From Diphasiastrum complanatum (lineage: Eukaryota; Streptophyta; Lycopodiopsida; Lycopodiales; Lycopodiaceae): a stretch of 64,000 nt of DNA. Shown here piece by piece: positions 10,675 to 22,439 of the stretch (the first letter of the stretch is position 1; each line of letters starts with the position of its first letter). The translations under genes were made by a program, and so were the position numbers. The notes under the pieces were generated by a model, which saw nothing but the letters and a program-made list of their open reading frames with translations, was not told the DNA's origin and searched no databases. The stretch spans positions 9,123,456-9,187,455 of the forward strand of contig CM055102.1 in the NCBI GenBank assembly GCA_029204225.1, written 5' to 3'.

Positions 10675-11697
10675 ATGATATCACAGACTACCGATACAAC
10701 CTCAGAAACCAAGCAGCCTCAACAAGATGCCTTGTCCCAACCACCACCGAGATTGGCGTTACCACCCATTCCCCCCAAAACCCAAGGTTTAGTAGTGAGA
10801 AACCTGCAACCAACTACTCAACAGCTGGAACATGGTTGAAGTGACAAAAGAACCCTACTATCTCAAGGAGAAGGCACCGGACTCTGTTCCAATGCATTCC
10901 ATAGATGGAGCGAATGGTGACCTAATACCAATCTATGGAAACCAGCTTCGTGGTACAAGATTTAGAGCTCTCATAAATGGATGTGGAGAGAACCATAGGA
11001 TTGTTGAGTGCCCTGATAAGGCACAAGGCAATTTTGTACCACTTTGTCGCGATTGTGGGTACGGACACCCATACATAACGTGTCCAATGAGGAAGGAAAA
11101 ACAAGGGGAGGTCTCTCCCCCGCTGCGAACCCAAGGCATCCACGATGCCGGCAGCAGAACAGATGCCAGAAACGAAAAGAAAAGGAACCAACCAAATCCC
11201 CCACTATCAATCCTGCTGATAGACCTGAAGCGCACCCTACCAATCTGGTGCCAGATGTAGAAGTAGAGGGATCACAACCAGTCCATCAAGTAGGGGTTGG
11301 ATGGGAGAAAGATGCCAAGCATGTAACAATCCCAATCACGCATAGCTCCTTTTACGATTTGACTAGCTAACCAGTCTAGTGTGAAACCATTAAGCATAGC
11401 CAAGGAAGTACACATCTTTCCAATCATACAACGTCCTACTAGGTAGATCGTGGCTCAGAAATCACAAGCACTTCATGACTGGGGACAAAATCACATCGTC
11501 CTACAGAATCGCGATTTTGTAGTGAATATCGATCGTGATACCTCAATGACAAAACTGAATGACCAAAGAGCCATGGTTGCTAGCTCTGCCACTACTCTCC
11601 ATTCTGACGAGGAGTCAGATGACGGATGTGTTGGAGGAGAATTGTCATATGTGACGATTCGCAAACTGATGTAGTAAACTAGACCAAAGCCTTAGCT
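10675..11697 (+). pseudogene. Gypsy-3 gag C-terminus and protease remnant
   Basis: The frame at 10832-11260 ends in two zinc-binding units: CGENHRIVECP, then CRDCGYGHPYITCP (about 10980-11090). The same pair occurs in Gypsy-4. In the next frame (11044-11370) the protease lead-in VGVGWEKDAKHVTIPI appears, but the catalytic core is missing. The sequence jumps to the protease end, LLGRSWLR, at about 11430-11455, then to the linker with HSDEESDDG at 11600-11630, also seen in Gypsy-2. It stops matching at about 11697. A deletion of the protease active site and many stops make it dead. Confidence 0.75.
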
Positions 11698-13030
11698 ATG
11701 TGGATTACTACTACTTTGGTATGCACTTTGTTGGCTGGTTTCACGCTACACTGGTCAGCTAGTCGGATTGTAAAAGAATCACTTACCATGCGAGAGGCCC
11801 CATTCATGTTAAAGTTTGGAGAGAATGATATTCACTCCGGATCCTCCGTCGTCGTTGATCGTTCTGACGTTGGTCTTGCTCTCGGGCTATCGCTCTTGTC
11901 TGATCTAGGGCTAGGGCTTCTTTCACCCACTCCTTCATTCCTCTAAAGCTACCTTGCTCAACGGTGGGATTCAAGTATTCACCTACATATAAGGAACTAG
12001 ATGATCCACTAGCAGGAACGGTAGTTGCCGACTTGGATGGGTCTTTTTCTTTCCGTTTCTGGACTCTAGTCTTGTTGGAATTATTTCTAGTTTACGCAAT
12101 GCAACAAGCTTCAACATAATACGGAAAGAATCAACAGGAATGAGAACATTAAGGCTTGCCCAACTAGTGTTCGTAACAGAAATAAAGCTAATTAATGACA
12201 ACAATAAAATTCCTTGCTAAGGCAAACCCAACTAGCAAGATTACTAAATCCTATGTAACACCCAAAGGGAGATAATAAGAATTGCGGCTAAACTAAGCAA
12301 TAAACACTTAAAACCATGCCACAATTAAAGGCCGATGAAAGGAGGCAAGAGGAGGCCCGAGCACCTTCCCTCAAGCTATGCACCTTCCAATGGGAACACA
12401 ATGAAATGCAAGATAATCACAATAGTAATTTTGCCTTAATCACAAAGTGTTGTTTACAATGCAAATACCTCTCCTTTTAGGGCAAGGAGGGTCTTCAATA
12501 AGTGTCTACTAGCTTATGGGACTAATCTGTTTCTAGCCTTTCTAGAACTTCTAACTTAGGATTTAGAACTTCAAATTTCTTAACTTAGGAAAACTTAAGA
12601 TAAAATATTTCTAGTCTTAAGTTTCCTAAGTCTAAGTTCTAAATCTAAGTTTAAGCTATTTTATTATTATTTAAGCTTCTACTCATGGACTTACAAAACA
12701 CATGTCATGGCTGAAGTTTATTGACAGATACTCATACGTGGTCTTACAAAACACATGCCACGAAGTTTTCTTTCTTTCTTCTTTTATTTTCTTTGCGTTA
12801 GCACAGTTGCTAACACCATCACTCGGTCACCTGCACTCCGCTAGATGGAATGGTGATGAGAACTCCTCAAAATGCATTTTTCCGTGTCTGTGATGTCGCT
12901 CTGTCCGCTAGCTCTGAGCATCTAGTTTCAAGGGTCATTTTGGCCCAAGGATGGCCAAAAAAGGTGTCTTCTAGTTATACTTAGCCCATAAACCATTTTT
13001 GCTTGCAAAATGAACTAACAGATCCAGCTA
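11698..13030. other. Non-coding stretch between two gypsy remnants
   Basis: No recognisable gene. The open frame at 11698-11946 has no family motifs. A hairpin-forming repeat lies at 12550-12655, and a 15-base near-repeat TTACAAAACACATG occurs at about 12688 and 12744. Confidence 0.6.
12550..12655. repeat. AT-rich imperfect inverted repeat, MITE-like
   Basis: The left arm (12550-12600) contains AACTTAGG and TTTAGAACTT; the right arm (12611-12655) contains their complements AAGTTCTAAA and CCTAAG. Arms of about 45 bases flank a loop of about 10. It has no coding capacity. It could be a small MITE or simply a stem-loop within older repeat DNA; terminal duplications could not be defined. Confidence 0.65.
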
Positions 13031-14570
13031 GATTTCTTTAGATCTATTCTGTATCTTGTGAAGTCTATGGCAAAAATTTTCCCCAGGATAAACTTAAGTT
13101 TTTTCCTATGGCCTTAACAGGCGCAACACAAGATTGGTACTATAATCAAAAAGAAACTGAGCGTACAAATTGCGAGACTGTTAAAAAAGCCCTTATCACA
13201 TAATTCAAACCTCGGAAGTTTATGAAAGATTCTTTCCTACTATTAAGTAAAATTAAAATGAGAAAGCGGGAAATGGTTCCAGATTACATTAAACGGGTAA
13301 AACGCCTCAGATCTGAGTGCAAACCTGAGCTGATTAACAAAAAAGCCATGATTATGTGGTTTCTGTCAAGTTTACCTAAAATGATCAGACGTGAGCTGAA
13401 ACGCCATAATGAGTACGCACTTTTGCAAAATGCTGTGGATGATGCAATTTGGGAGGAGGATGAAGATTCAGACGATGAGCCAAATATGAGTATGTTGTCT
13501 TATACAGTAGGGTAGACCACTACGACATCCACTTATTGCATCAACGAATGTCAACGCTACTGTAGAAATGATGCTCAATGAGTTCGCGAAACTCGGAAAG
13601 AACCAGTAGAAATAGATGGAAAAGTTGCAGTCACAATTTGATGAGAAAATCAAAGCATTGGAAGATTTCCATGGACAAGCGAACAAGAAACTTGATAAGT
13701 TTGCAATTGTACAGGAACACCAACATATTTGTACAGGAAATCACATAGTGAATGAGTGTCCTCAATTGAAAAAATGAATGGAAATCAGTATATGCCAATT
13801 GTGTAATTCGCCTAATCATGAGACTGTTTTTTGCAACTTCAATCCTCGGATAATTCAACAACGGTATGTCCAGATGGGATATCGAGAACCTCATTTTGGA
13901 AGAAATTTGACAGCTAGACCTTGTACTCTTGGATATCCGAAATGGTTAGCCTTACCTGCCCCACCAAAGCACCTCGCTCCTCCTACCAATTTGATGGAAC
14001 CAGAACCTTACAGAAGTGCCGAGCAATGGAACTATGGTAATGACAAGAAGGTGGATCTTCAGACCAATATGCTATTTATGCTGCCGCGCAACAACAAGCA
14101 TCTAGAAACTGGACCAGAGCACCACTTGGATGCTTTGCATGTGGAGAAAATCACAAAGTTGCAGAATGTCCAAATAAAAGAAAATTTATACCATTTTATC
14201 GTGACTATGGTTATGGGCATTGCTATAAAGAGTGTCCAGCAAAACCGAAGCCACCACTAGCTACAGCTCCTGTAAATTTGATAACAATCAAGCAAAGACC
14301 AATAGCTTAGAATAAACCAAGTGTACCTTTGATGGTGGTCACCAGAGCACAGAAGCAGAAAGAATCAGTAGCAGATCTAGTACCTGTTGATTCTATACCA
14401 TTAACAGACATACCAACAGCATCCGGAATTTCTCCAAATCTTTATGCAGAAAAAAGAAGATATCAGGATATGAGGCATTGGATTAAACATCTGCAAGAAG
14501 AAGAGGAGCTTGAAGCTACTAGAGCAACAACCGAAGTTCGTTCTTCACCATTGCAATCACCGAAAAATTA
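13030..14570 (+). pseudogene. Gypsy-4 gag remnant
   Basis: Retrotransposon gag core at about 13085-13515: LKFFPMALTGATQDWYYN, then a stop at 13200, then SKIKMRKREMVPDYIKRVKR and an acidic tail EEDEDSDDE. The central region (13520-14120) is rich in Gln/Pro/Tyr. A frameshift near 14110 puts the zinc knuckles in another frame: CFACGENHKVAECP at about 14130-14175 is intact, while the second has Tyr for both leading Cys (YRDYGYGHCYKECP). The tail 14329-14571 is basic then acidic. The 5' end before 13030, including the LTR and gag N-terminus, is lost. Confidence 0.85.
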
Positions 14571-14619
14571 ACATACAAATATGAATGCTCAGTTGCATCA
14601 TCATAAATAACCCTTCAAG

Positions 14620-15234
14620 ATGACTGAACCAGAAGCACCGCAAACAAAACTGCTTATGAATATTTTGTCTAGTAAGATCAATATCTCATTGGGAGAGTTC
14701 CTAAAGGTGGTGCCAAAAGCAAAAGAAGTATCAGCGCAAAAGTTAACTCAAGCTGAACTAGAAATTCATCAGGAGCCACTTTTTTGTGCTGCATTTGAAG
14801 AATCTAATGAAGTACTCCATGTCGGAGCAGCTTGGGAAAGTGAACAAAAAAATATCACTCTGTCGATACAGCATAGACAATTTCCTAATGAAGTAGTTGT
14901 GATAGATGGCGGTTTGGGAGTTAACCTGATTTCTACAAAGCTATGTGCAAAATGGGGCCTTACAAAGATAAAACTTGCAACTTTTGCCATTAAGCTAGCT
15001 GATCAAACGACAGTTCATCCACGAGAAATGGTTGAAGATATACCTGTCAGAATTGTCGAAGTACAGTTCATCATTACTTTCATAGTAATGGACTTACCAG
15101 AAGCACCAAATGTCTATCGAGTTCTATTGGGACGCCCATGGTTACGAGTTGTGCAAGTAATCTATAACTGGGGTACCGGAAAAATCACTTTTGAAAATCG
15201 TGAACGTGCAGTCAAGGTTGATCCTGCAACTTGA
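14620..15234 (+). pseudogene. Gypsy-4 aspartic protease
   Basis: An open frame of 204 codons. The lead-in VGAAWESEQKNITLSI is followed by the active-site region VVVIDGGLGVNLIS (about 14893-14935), the flap-side strands and the closing VYRVLLGRPWLRVV near 15115-15150. The usual D-[ST]-G is D-G-G here. The same DGG is seen in Gypsy-7 while Gypsy-5 has DSG, so this is a family variant rather than clear decay. This domain frame is open, but the flanking gag and RT frames are broken. Confidence 0.85.
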
Positions 15235-16265
15235 ACTATCAAACTAGTGGTTCAATGATGATTTATTAACAACGGATCATACTTGTGACCAACTAGAGAA
15301 ACATTTGGGAGTTCATTACGATTCTCAAACTGATATCGTCAATTGGAATGAAGATCTTGCAACAATTGACTGTACAACAAGATATATGTGTCAACAAGAT
15401 AATCAGTCAGATTTGAGTGAGATCTCATTATTGGATCGAACCTTGGATACACCGATCACTTTTCCATTGGATATCAACGGAACCTATACCATATCTGATT
15501 GAAGATGAACTCATTCATGTGAGTCATGCCTTGACTTATGATGACAATGCAGAACTTACTTAGGAGCAGATTCTAAATCATATGGATCCGACAAGATTTG
15601 GAGTGCGTAATATTCTTGATGAACCAGCAATAAAATTGCCAAAAGCAGTTATATTGAAGGAAGACAGGATCACATGGTCAATGACGAAGAAACAAGCCAA
15701 GCAACATTATAATACGGTCCTGAAATGGGAAAATCCTCCTCAAAAGATTGATTCAAAGAATGTGCCACCCTTACTGGATAAAGAAAAAGGAAAAGTCAAG
15801 GATGATTCTACAAGTTAGAGTTCTAGCAAGACATTATCGTCTACGTAGTCTTCACCTTCGAAGAAGAGTTTATCTTCTCAGAAGTCATCACCTCCACGAA
15901 CAATTCATGCTAAGAAGGCTAAGCAAAAATCCAAGACAAGTCCTTTTCACACAGAACAAGCAGATGTAGTTCAACATGATATGCCCGAACATTTTAAATG
16001 TTATACACTAGATGATGTGGTTATCATGTTACCCAAAGCACATCATGAACCCAAAGAATAGGTGCCAGAATCAAAAGATGTTTATGATGGCCCCCCAGCT
16101 AGGACACAGCCTATGAATCTTGCTGAACCAGACGAACCAGAAAAGATTGTACAAGTTGGATCACAACTTAATCTTGAATAGTATCAAGCACTCCGAACGT
16201 TATTTATTAAGTATCAAGATTGCTTTGCATGGACTTATCAATATCTCAAGGGTATTCTGACGTCA
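15235..16265 (+). pseudogene. Gypsy-4 protease-RT linker
   Basis: A weakly conserved linker shared by the gypsy copies here: YDSQTDIVNWNEDLATID near 15318-15372 corresponds to DSQTDAVNWTEALAMLD in Gypsy-2 and TTDIINWGHALAIVD in Gypsy-5. A basic Ser/Lys-rich stretch follows (15750-15970). The RT lead-in LDDVVIMLPKAHHEPKE lies at about 16009-16060. Several stops interrupt it. Confidence 0.75.
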
Positions 16266-17450
16266 GTTATTGAACACACCATACCTTTTAGTACCTGATG
16301 CAGTTCCAAAGGTTACAAAGTTCTATCGTTGTAATCCTAATGTTGCGGATCTGATAAAGAAAGAGCTTCAGAGACTGCTTGACGTTGATTTCATTTATGA
16401 GATCGAGCATACCGAATGGATTTCACCAATTATCGTTGTTCCTAAGAAGAATGAGAAATGGAGAATCTGTGTGAATGTCAAGGCCTTGAACAAAGTGAGG
16501 AGGAAGGATCACTTTCCATTACCTTTTATTGAAAGCATTCTGGACCGCCTTGCTAGAACGGAAGCTTATAGTTTTTTGGATGGATTTAGTGGTTACAACC
16601 AGGTGAAGATTGCACCTACAGATCGTCACAAAACATCTTTTGCAACAGAATGGAACACCTATGCTTACAAAGTAATGTCTTTTGGACTCTGTAATGCACT
16701 AAGTTCATTCCAAAGAGTACTGCAATTTGCTTTTTAAGATTATCTACAGAAATTTCTTGAAATTCACTTGGATGATCTGGGATTTCATAGTACAGATGTA
16801 GACCACCTGGATCGATTGGAGAAAGTATTTGAAAAATGTCGCAAGTACCAAATTTCTCTGAATCCAAGAAAATGCCAGATATGGGTTTCACATGGAGTTG
16901 CGCTTGGGCATGTGATATCTAGACATGGCATTGCCACAGATTATTCTAAAATCAAGGTTATTGTGGAATTGCCACCGCCAACAACAATTCGTGGAGTTTA
17001 TGTGTTTATGGGTCATGCGAACTACTATCAAATTTTTATTATCTTCTTTGCGGATTTAGCAAGACCTATATACAAACTGACTATTGTTCCTATTTGGACA
17101 GTAGAGGCGTTAGAAGCCTTTGAAAAATTAAAAAAAAAACTTTAATTTCAGCACCAATATTACGTTCTCCAAATTGGACAGTTGAGTTTCATGTTCACAT
17201 TGATGCCTCGAAATATGCAATTGGATCAGTTTTGATGCAGCCAGGTGACTATAAGAAGGACTATCCAATACGATTTGCAAGTAGACAGCTTACAGATCTG
17301 GAGAAGAACTATTCAACAACAAAACATGAAGCGTTGGCCATGATTTTTTCTGTTCGAAAATTTTGTCATTACCTTATGGAAATGCACTTTGCATTTTATA
17401 CGGATCACCAGCCGTTACTTAACTTGGTAAACAAGACGTGCAATATTGGA
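16200..17450 (+). pseudogene. Gypsy-4 reverse transcriptase and RNase H
   Basis: RT fingers/palm run from about 16320: VDFIYEIEHTEWISPIIVVP, FLDGFSGYNQVKIAP, VMSFGLCNALSSFQRV. A stop lies at 16735. The catalytic box is HLDD at about 16765-16780 (Tyr changed to His), followed by CQIWVSHGVALGHVIS and the connection VYVFMGHANYYQIF. A frameshift in an A-run near 17130 leads to RNase H with HIDASKYAIG, KHEALAMIFSV and YTDHQPLLNLV, so the acidic catalytic residues are kept. After GRIA (about 17457) the sequence jumps directly to the start of the integrase region, an apparent in-frame loss of about 35 residues. Confidence 0.88.
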
Positions 17451-17820
17451 CGTATTGCAATTGAATCCGCACCAGTTAATACTGAAGTGGATGATGAATT
17501 ACCAGATGCTGCATTATTCTATGTAGAAACAGTACCTGAGTGGGCAGCGGATATTGTTGAGTACCTGATGCTAGGACAATCGAATGACTCTTTGACAAAA
17601 GTACAAAAGAGGCAATTGATTCATAAGGCTCGACCTTATCAATTGATTGCAAGACAATTGTATCATTGTGGATTAGACAATATTCTACGTAGATGTGTTT
17701 TACTGCATGAGATACTAGATTTAATCACGTTTTAACATGATGGCATGAGCGGAGGACACTTCTCTACAGATATTACTATTCGCAAACTTTTGCAATCAGG
17801 TTGTTGATGGCCTACACTTC
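17451..17820 (+). pseudogene. Gypsy-4 integrase, N-terminal part (left of the insertion)
   Basis: DDELPDAALFYVETVPEWAA leads into the integrase zinc-binding domain: YQLIARQLYHCGLDNILRR, then HDGMSGGHFS and a degenerate FWWPTL equivalent ending exactly where Gypsy-5 is inserted. The reading continues in the same frame sense at 29564 with KDTENYI, so this is the left half of an interrupted integrase gene. Confidence 0.85.
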
Positions 17821-18674
17821 TGTTCACTATGTCATTGAATATGTGAACACGTTTTTCTCTTTTTGTTGCTTATCTCTCTTGGATTACCTCTGTCGTTATG
17901 GTTCTTTGTAATTATTCTTCTTATTAGAATGTTTACAGAGCAGAAGCAATATTCAAGGATGCATTATGTATTTCCCAGCCTATCAGTGGGTAACTCAAAA
18001 TTTGATACTCAGCTACATGCATACACTAGCCATGCAACCATCTACAGCTCAAACAGATCAGCATTCAGCATAGAGAGCAATCCTACTACTAACTACTGAA
18101 TCAAAGAACAATCAAGAACTAGAATAGCTACTGAAACCAAAACTAGATTCAAGAAACAAGAAACAATATTCCTAACAATATCACTCAAGATCATTGCCAT
18201 GAACAAGGAGCTTAGTGATCTTCAAGAACTCGTGGAGGGTCCTCTTTATTAGCTCAAGAGAACTTGAAAATACAATCAAAAGCTCCCTCACAAGAGAGGG
18301 GACCCTTAAATAAGCAAGAAGGCTGCCCATGTGGAGCCCATGTGGCAATTCCACTAAATTAAAAATTACATGTGGAATTTGCCCTTACACTAGAGGTCAC
18401 CATCAAAAGGTGGCTCACTCTTACTATTTTAAGGGGGTCTACATTTATTACAACTATTCAAGGAAATGTTACTAGCTCCTACATGGTCATTCCTTCTTTG
18501 GGATACATCACGTAGGCTCACATAGTTAATCACTATCTTCCTAGCTAGTATTTCCTCGGCTCTCATGCTCGGCTCTCAGCTTCTTCTGCTCTCTTCCTTC
18601 TGAGACCTCCTCGGTCATGGGTGAGAGATAACTTATGTCTTGAGCTTGACTCGGTACTAGAGAATCAACTAACA
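17821..18674 (-). repeat. Gypsy-5 3' LTR (854 bp)
   Basis: Bounded by TG/CA. Read on the minus strand it starts TGTTAGTTGATTC at 18674. Its first 222 bp (18453-18674) match 29354-29563. The left copy carries an extra 12-13 bp (a duplicated CTCGGCTCTCA) that the right copy lacks. A possible TATTTAAG box lies near 18306-18314 on the minus strand. Just upstream on the minus strand (18675-18690) is the purine-rich AGGGGTGGATAA, a plausible polypurine tract. Confidence 0.8.
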
Positions 18675-18945
18675 TTATCCACCCCTAATCTGTTGCAGGA
18701 CCCACTACAACACCGGTGATGTCTTTCACTTGGCACTTGGAAAAGTGTGGATTTTCGTTCGCTTCCGTAAAACCAAGTGCTTATTATCCGCAAAATTTAT
18801 TCGCCAAAATTGGAAGTCTCTCAATTGGCTGCTACATACCAGCCCTCTTAAGCACTTCTTGTGAATCCTGTTCGCCTCGTCGTCGTGCCGTCTACTTTCA
18901 CTCGCTCATTTTCCGGCCCAGGCTTCAAAAACTTGGAAGCGGAGC

Positions 18946-20176
18946 TTACTTCTGAATTTTAAGGGGCCCCAGATATTCTCTTATTTTTTCTACGAAGTCC
19001 ATTTCCTTCCAGTCTTCCACCATGGTCAGATAGCGTGACAACATGAAGACCGCTCTGTAGTATAGCCTGGCCATCATCTCATGGTCTTCTTCTGACTGGA
19101 GGGCTGTGTTTGGGTTGATCCTAATGGGATCCAAACCTCATCCCAGAAACATTCTTGCTGCATCAGGAAGGCCATGGATCTGCAATACTCGACACTTTCC
19201 TACATGCAGAGATCGACACTCGACTTGTATTTATGCCCAAAGTCTAGTAACTGTAGCCTCAGATCATCCGGGGAGTTTCTCTCTGTAATTCCCAGAATGA
19301 CTGGCCAGTTTACTAACTCCACTTGAGGCTTTTCCACTGGCCATGGGTTTCTGCGTTTGAGTGGCATATAAAAAAGATCCACTCGCTTCCATGCCTGTGC
19401 CCTCAAATATTCCTGGAGTTGCCTGCTATCCTTCAGGACTTTGCTCCACCACTCTGGCTGCGGTTGTAGTGCGGCAACGATCTCGGCCCTGATGGAGTAT
19501 TGGGTTTGATCAAAGTCTTCTTTGCCGCCCCTCATATTGGGAGGGTATTTTCTTTCAAATCGCTCTGATTCTCTTGTATCAGCCAGTTTACTTCTAGGCC
19601 GGGTAGGGGAAGTTGTCCTACACGGCTGGGGTGGCTTTGCCAGATAATCATCAAGGGCCTTGGTGCCCGTGTCTTTCTCTTTTGCTCGCTTGCTTGTCGA
19701 CGGCTCACCTGCACCCATGTCTGGCCTGGACGAGAATCTTCTTGTCTCCGGTTGGTCAGCCAGAAAGTCATCATCGGCTCCAATGTCTGTGTTAGCTTCC
19801 GGAAGGTAGGGGATGGAGTGATCTGGGGAGAGAGGTGCGGGGGTGAACGGTTTAGGAGGAGACAGAAATAATAAGTTATACGCAGCACCGGGGGAGTGGA
19901 GTTGTTGGAGGAACTCGTCCCGTCGGGCCTGGTGGGTGTCAGCTGGACCTTTTGATGGGCCCATTATTTGACTAGGAGGTGAAAAAAGAGGAGATGGAAG
20001 AATTGGATAAGTTGGAATGAATGTTTCAGAGAAATTAAATGCGGAGTAGGAGGAAGGGTTAAAGGTGGGAGGGAGTCGGGGAAAGCTCATGAAAGCAGCA
20101 CCGGCTCTCTGGCCACCCGATCCTGAGCTACCGTTTGATTGGTGGGTTTGCCCGTCCTGATTCTTTGCTCCACCAT
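18946..20176 (-). pseudogene. Gypsy-5 accessory reading frame, part 2 (unknown function)
   Basis: The open frame 20090-19200 (296 codons) opens MSFPRLPPTFNPSS; in-frame sequence without a stop continues upstream of this Met to about 20250. Residues 1-180 are rich in Pro/Ser with charged patches (STSKRAKEKD) and look disordered. Residues 200-296 look folded and Trp/Leu-rich (QPEWWSKVLKDSRQLQEY, then KRVDLFYMPLKRRNPWPVEK). After a stop and frameshift it continues at 19134-18949 with DPIRINPNTALQSEEDHEMM and ends about 270 bp before the LTR. No signal peptide or membrane segment is visible, so an envelope role is not supported. I do not recognise the family. Confidence 0.6.
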
Positions 20177-20181
20177 TCCCA

Positions 20182-21410
20182 TCAGCGTCCCGTGGCTTCG
20201 TTACGTGAGCACCTACTTGGGCCTTGCACGCCGTCTTGTGCCAGTGGTGATGTTGGTGGCGTTGGTGTTATAATCAGTGTGGGTGGGGTAGTGGCCTCAT
20301 CTGACTGGCTTGGGACTTGAGGTACTGTCGTGTCAGGTGCCAGTGTGGATGTAGTTGCTCCATCACCCCCGTCGATGACATGTGAGGGTGACGACTGTTG
20401 TTGTGATGTTGTGGACGAGCTGCCACCATCTGACGTGGAACCATGTGAAACTAATCCCACCGGTGATGTGCTCCCAACTTGAAGCTTCCCTTGTCTTCGT
20501 TGTTGTTGTGTACCTGGCAACTGAGCCCTTGAGGTATCTACATGTGGAGCTCCAGAGGTTGCAGCTGCTTGTGGATTCTGGGGTGGGCTTCTTGGCTTGT
20601 GTACCAGAGGGAGGATACTGGTATTGACTCGTTTGGCCTGGGACCCTGATGGTGAAGTTGTCCTTGCACGCTTGGGCTTCTTGTGTTCAATGGGAATATC
20701 CCATGCCTTGTCCGCAAGCTGCAGTTGTTGTTGGAGCTTTGGCCCGTTTTGTACTTGATGCAGAGTGATATTTGTCATCAGATATCCTAATATCATAATA
20801 GGCTGCTTGTGTTTAATGCACTCATGAAGACAATTCGAAGCAAACTGTGCCCAATCATAGAGGTTCTGAGCATGCAATCGTGAATCTGCCATCATGTGAA
20901 ACAGGGACATGGGTACCCTCAGCACTTTCATTCGAGCCTTCTGTGTGCATCTGGTGAGATATGCACATGCTGCTTGAAGTTGTTTGTTGTTGATTGCTTC
21001 CAGCCTATACCCATCCTTGTTCTTCCACTTGGTCACAGAGGGATCAATATATTTGAAATATGTCATTTGCTCTATCTTTGGAGTGTCCTTGTGACAATGT
21101 TTGGCCCGCGTGGGAAACCATAAAGTTGCAAGTCAGCTGCCGCAAAGGATACATTATAGACATAATTTTTGATAGGGGAAACTATGATCTGACATGATCT
21201 TGTCGTGGTATGAGAATTTGTATATGCCATGTGTACCAGATAGGGGCTTTGATAACCTGTCAAGACAGGGATCTAAAATTTGATTTCCTTGAAGAAGGAC
21301 TCCGCCTGTTGGTACCAGGTCTGCATCTTTGTAAGGTCAAGCTTGCACAGTTGGATGTCGAGCTTGCTTGCTTCAGGATCATCTGAACTAGAACTGGAGT
21401 TGGACGACAT
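20182..21410 (-). pseudogene. Gypsy-5 accessory reading frame, part 1 (unknown function)
   Basis: Begins at ATG 21408-21410 (MSSNSSSSSDDPEASK), has one in-frame TAG after FFKEIKF, continues to about 21075, then shifts frame into the 294-codon ORF 21066-20182. The first half looks helical and compact (YIDPSVTKWKNKDGYRLEAI, then LQAACAYLTRC). A basic HKKPKRARTT run resembles a nuclear localisation signal. The rest is Ser/Thr/Pro/Gln-rich low complexity. A block around YID...W...DGY.LEAI recurs in Gypsy-4 at 31690-31750. Parts 1 and 2 overlap in different frames and may once have been one protein of about 800 residues. Confidence 0.6.
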
Positions 21411-21429
21411 GGTTGGAAAATGGAAGAAG

Positions 21430-22040
21430 GAGGGATCTAGAAAAACTGCTTCGATTTGAGATGAAAAAGGTTGGGCTCCAGTTGAGATCTGATGGAGTGG
21501 CTTCGGTTGAGATTTGCTGGGTTGGGCTTCAGTTGAGATCTGATGGAGTGGCTTTGGTTGAGATCTAATGCAGTGGCTTCGGTTGAGATGGGAAAGGTTG
21601 GGCTCCAGTTGAGATCTGATGGACTGGCTTCGGTTGAGATCTGCTGGGTTGGGTTTCGATTGAAATCTGATGGAACTACTTCGGTTGATATTCAAAGGAA
21701 GGCTCCGGTCTAGATCTGAAGGGACTGCTTCAGTCGAGATATGAAGGAATTGCTTCGGTTGAGATCTAAAGGAACTGTTTCGGTCAAGATCTGACGGGAC
21801 TGCTTCGGTCGAGATCTGAAGGAAGGCTCTAGTCGAGATCTGAAGGGACTGCTTCGGTCGAGATTTGAAGGAACTGCTTCGGTCGAGATCTAAAAGAACT
21901 GCTTCAGTCGAGATCTAACAGAACTGCTCCGGTCGAGATCTAACAGAACTGCTCCGGTCGAGATTCGAAGGAAGGCTCCAGTCGAGATCTGAAGGAACTA
22001 CTTCGGTCGAGATCTGATGGAAGGCTCCGGTCGATATCTG
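21430..22040. repeat. 25-bp minisatellite after the Gypsy-5 integrase
   Basis: Some 20 or more units built on GGTCGAGATCTGAAGG plus AACTGCTTC, with variants. It lies between the integrase gene and the accessory frames. The same unit type recurs at 28840-29350 at the other end of the element. Confidence 0.9.
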
Positions 22041-22439
22041 AAAAAGATCTCATGATGCATAAACGAATTTGTTTGATGCAAGTGAAGAACTCCAAGGAAA
22101 ATAGGACTGTAGCTCACAGTAGAAGTTCTTATAAAAGAGGTGTATCTCGAGGAATGTTGGTTACCCTGAGATACCAGTGAGACAGAGATGAGGTGGCCGA
22201 AGTGTGAGAATGATTTCCTAAGGAATAGCCTATGAGTTGTCGATCTAGAACACCCATGACCCATGAGTATGAACAGAAGAAAGAAAAAAATGCATAGAAT
22301 ATACATAAGTAATGATATGAAGTATAAACAAGGAACGAGGTGAACAATAGGCGAGATGTACAAGGAAAGGAATAATATAATTTTTTTTTTTCAAGGAAAA
22401 GATCCTAAATTGGGTCAACAAAGAACAACTCTTCGTAGT

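Noticed and set aside
18946-21410. Envelope gene in Gypsy-5
   Set aside because: The position fits an env-like gene, but there is no signal peptide, transmembrane segment or cleavage-type motif in the frames seen.
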